Assembly (NCBI GenBank): GCA_008711295.1
Contig: VUYV01000328.1
Coordinates: 156,339-220,338 of the forward strand
DNA: 64,000 nt
Source of the DNA: Anarhynchus alexandrinus
Lineage: Eukaryota > Chordata > Aves > Charadriiformes > Charadriidae
Direction of reading: 5' to 3'
The notes under the pieces are model-generated. The model did no database searches and was not told the DNA's origin. It saw only the letters and a program-made list of their open reading frames with translations. Below are positions 62,859-64,000 of the stretch, one piece after another (position 1 is the first letter of the stretch; the number at the start of each line of letters is the position of its first letter). The position numbers were made by a program, and so were the translations under genes.

Positions 62859-64000
62859 GCAGTTAAAGCGGTCAGCGTCACAGCAACCCACCCCCATGGC
62901 GTGGTGGGTTTGACAGCCCACGTTGTCCCGTGGGGTTTCTCCCAACAGTCAGTTCTCAGGGAAAGGAGCATCCCTGCTTCCAGGTGACTGTTCCCGTACC
63001 TCCATCCCCCTGCAATCCAGACGTTTTCCTTGCTAGTATAATTGTGGTAGTCTCTGTGTCAGTGGACGCCGTGTGACCTGGGTTCAGCCCTTCAGAAAAA
63101 CTCTTCCAAAGCGAGACACCAGCTACAGAGGTTAACCCTTGGGTGGGGGGTGGACGTTCTTTTATGTTGAGAAGACATCTGTGTCAGTGGATCTTCCTTG
63201 GCGGGATGCCAGGACACTTTCTAAAATTTTAACGGCGGGGTTTCTCGCAGTGCTCTGGCATCCAAAGGCTTGGAACCGCTAGAAGCCAAACCAGCCTTTT
63301 TACGTGCATCTCGGGTGAAGAACCGGTTCCCCATACCCAATGATGTCCCGTGCCAGTTTGGCCAATGGGCTAAGGCTGGACTGCACGAGAACCACGGGCC
63401 CAACCTCAGGACACACAAAAAAAATCGGTCTTGCCTTGGTCTGGTTCACCCGTGCTGGCCGGGGACCAGGCAAAGCACATATGAAATCAGTTTAGCTGGA
63501 ATCTCCTATATACCAAGATTAAAAACAATCCATTGTCTGAATCTGTCATCCAGATGCGAGGGGCCTCTGCGTAGGTCCCCGCTTCCCAGAACGCCTGCAA
63601 AAGCAGCATGATGTGGCCATAAACAGCTTCCTTTCACTCTCCTTCCTGGATGGCCATAAAAAGAGCCATCTCCAGCATCTACGGTGTCTGTTCCATCACT
63701 TATCTTACCTCGAGCGCTAAGGAGACCACCAAAAGAGGGTGCTTTCCTTTGCTATGATTTACTGACCAAAGGGACCTTCTGTGAGAATGACATAAACATG
63801 AGGGATGCTCTAAACTGACCGGGTTGAGAGCCTTTTTGAGGGCTTTTTTCCCAGACGCGAATCACCAGCACGTCCCCACCAGGCAGCCAGAAGGTGAAGA
63901 GGACGCCTTTGTCTGCGTTATCACTGCTCCCCTCTGCACGTGTACCCCGTGTGAGTCGCTAAAACTATGAGAACGGGGGAGAACAGAGCATCTTGTAAGG

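Larger units (their letters stand above)
60406..64000 (+). other. Intron 7, left part; continues past the window
   Basis: It begins GTAAGAT. It contains an old CR1 fragment at 60790-61015 and a short (GA)n at 62842-62858. I searched by eye for the next DIDEC-type exon and found none. The 138-codon frame at 61378-61794 and the others here show no domain. Confidence 0.8.

Noticed and set aside
1..64000. CRISPR arrays, tRNA or rRNA genes, operons
   Set aside because: No regularly spaced direct repeats, tRNA cloverleaf signatures or rRNA-like sequence were seen; gene structure is that of a vertebrate.

Overview
The window is vertebrate nuclear DNA, almost certainly from a bird. It carries many fragments of chicken-repeat-1 (CR1) LINEs with the typical 3' tails built on ATTCTATGAT or TTCTGTGATT. 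It also carries a solo LTR of a type I recall as widespread in birds, and widely spaced, intron-separated exons. Nothing bacterial or viral-genomic is present. I cannot name the species.

The only gene I can support is the 5' part of a fibrillin gene on the + strand, best matched to fibrillin-2 (FBN2). Seven coding exons were found by joining splice-consistent open segments: 9791-9960, 26371-26453, 28695-28793, 33966-34061, 37056-37151, 58676-58873 and 60280-60405. They join in frame (intron phases 2,1,1,1,1,1, with a phase-1 donor at the end) into about 289 residues: signal peptide, short propeptide with a furin-like RVRR site, fibrillin unique N-terminal (FUN) domain, three non-calcium EGF domains, the first hybrid domain and the first calcium-binding EGF domain. 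The remaining exons lie beyond the right edge.

Layout: 1-7350 is 5' flank with a CR1 fragment, old MIR-like sequence and a 124-N gap. 7357-8480 is a GC- and CpG-rich stretch with GC boxes and pyrimidine tracts, the likely promoter and possibly a noncoding first exon. A strong splice acceptor at 9657 opens the exon holding the start codon. Introns of about 16.4, 2.2, 5.2, 3.0, 21.5 and 1.4 kb follow; they hold CR1 copies, a solo LTR, microsatellites, a degenerate 11-bp minisatellite and several short duplications.

The most unusual structures are the 11-bp minisatellite at 23944-24228, which keeps several frames open with Cys/Ala-rich peptides; a perfect 30-bp inverted repeat around a single N at 26803; and an equal-length 494-bp direct duplication split by a single N at 41715. 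The last two look more like assembly joins than biology until checked. I found no convincing undescribed system; most long open frames here are CR1, LTR, low-complexity or chance.
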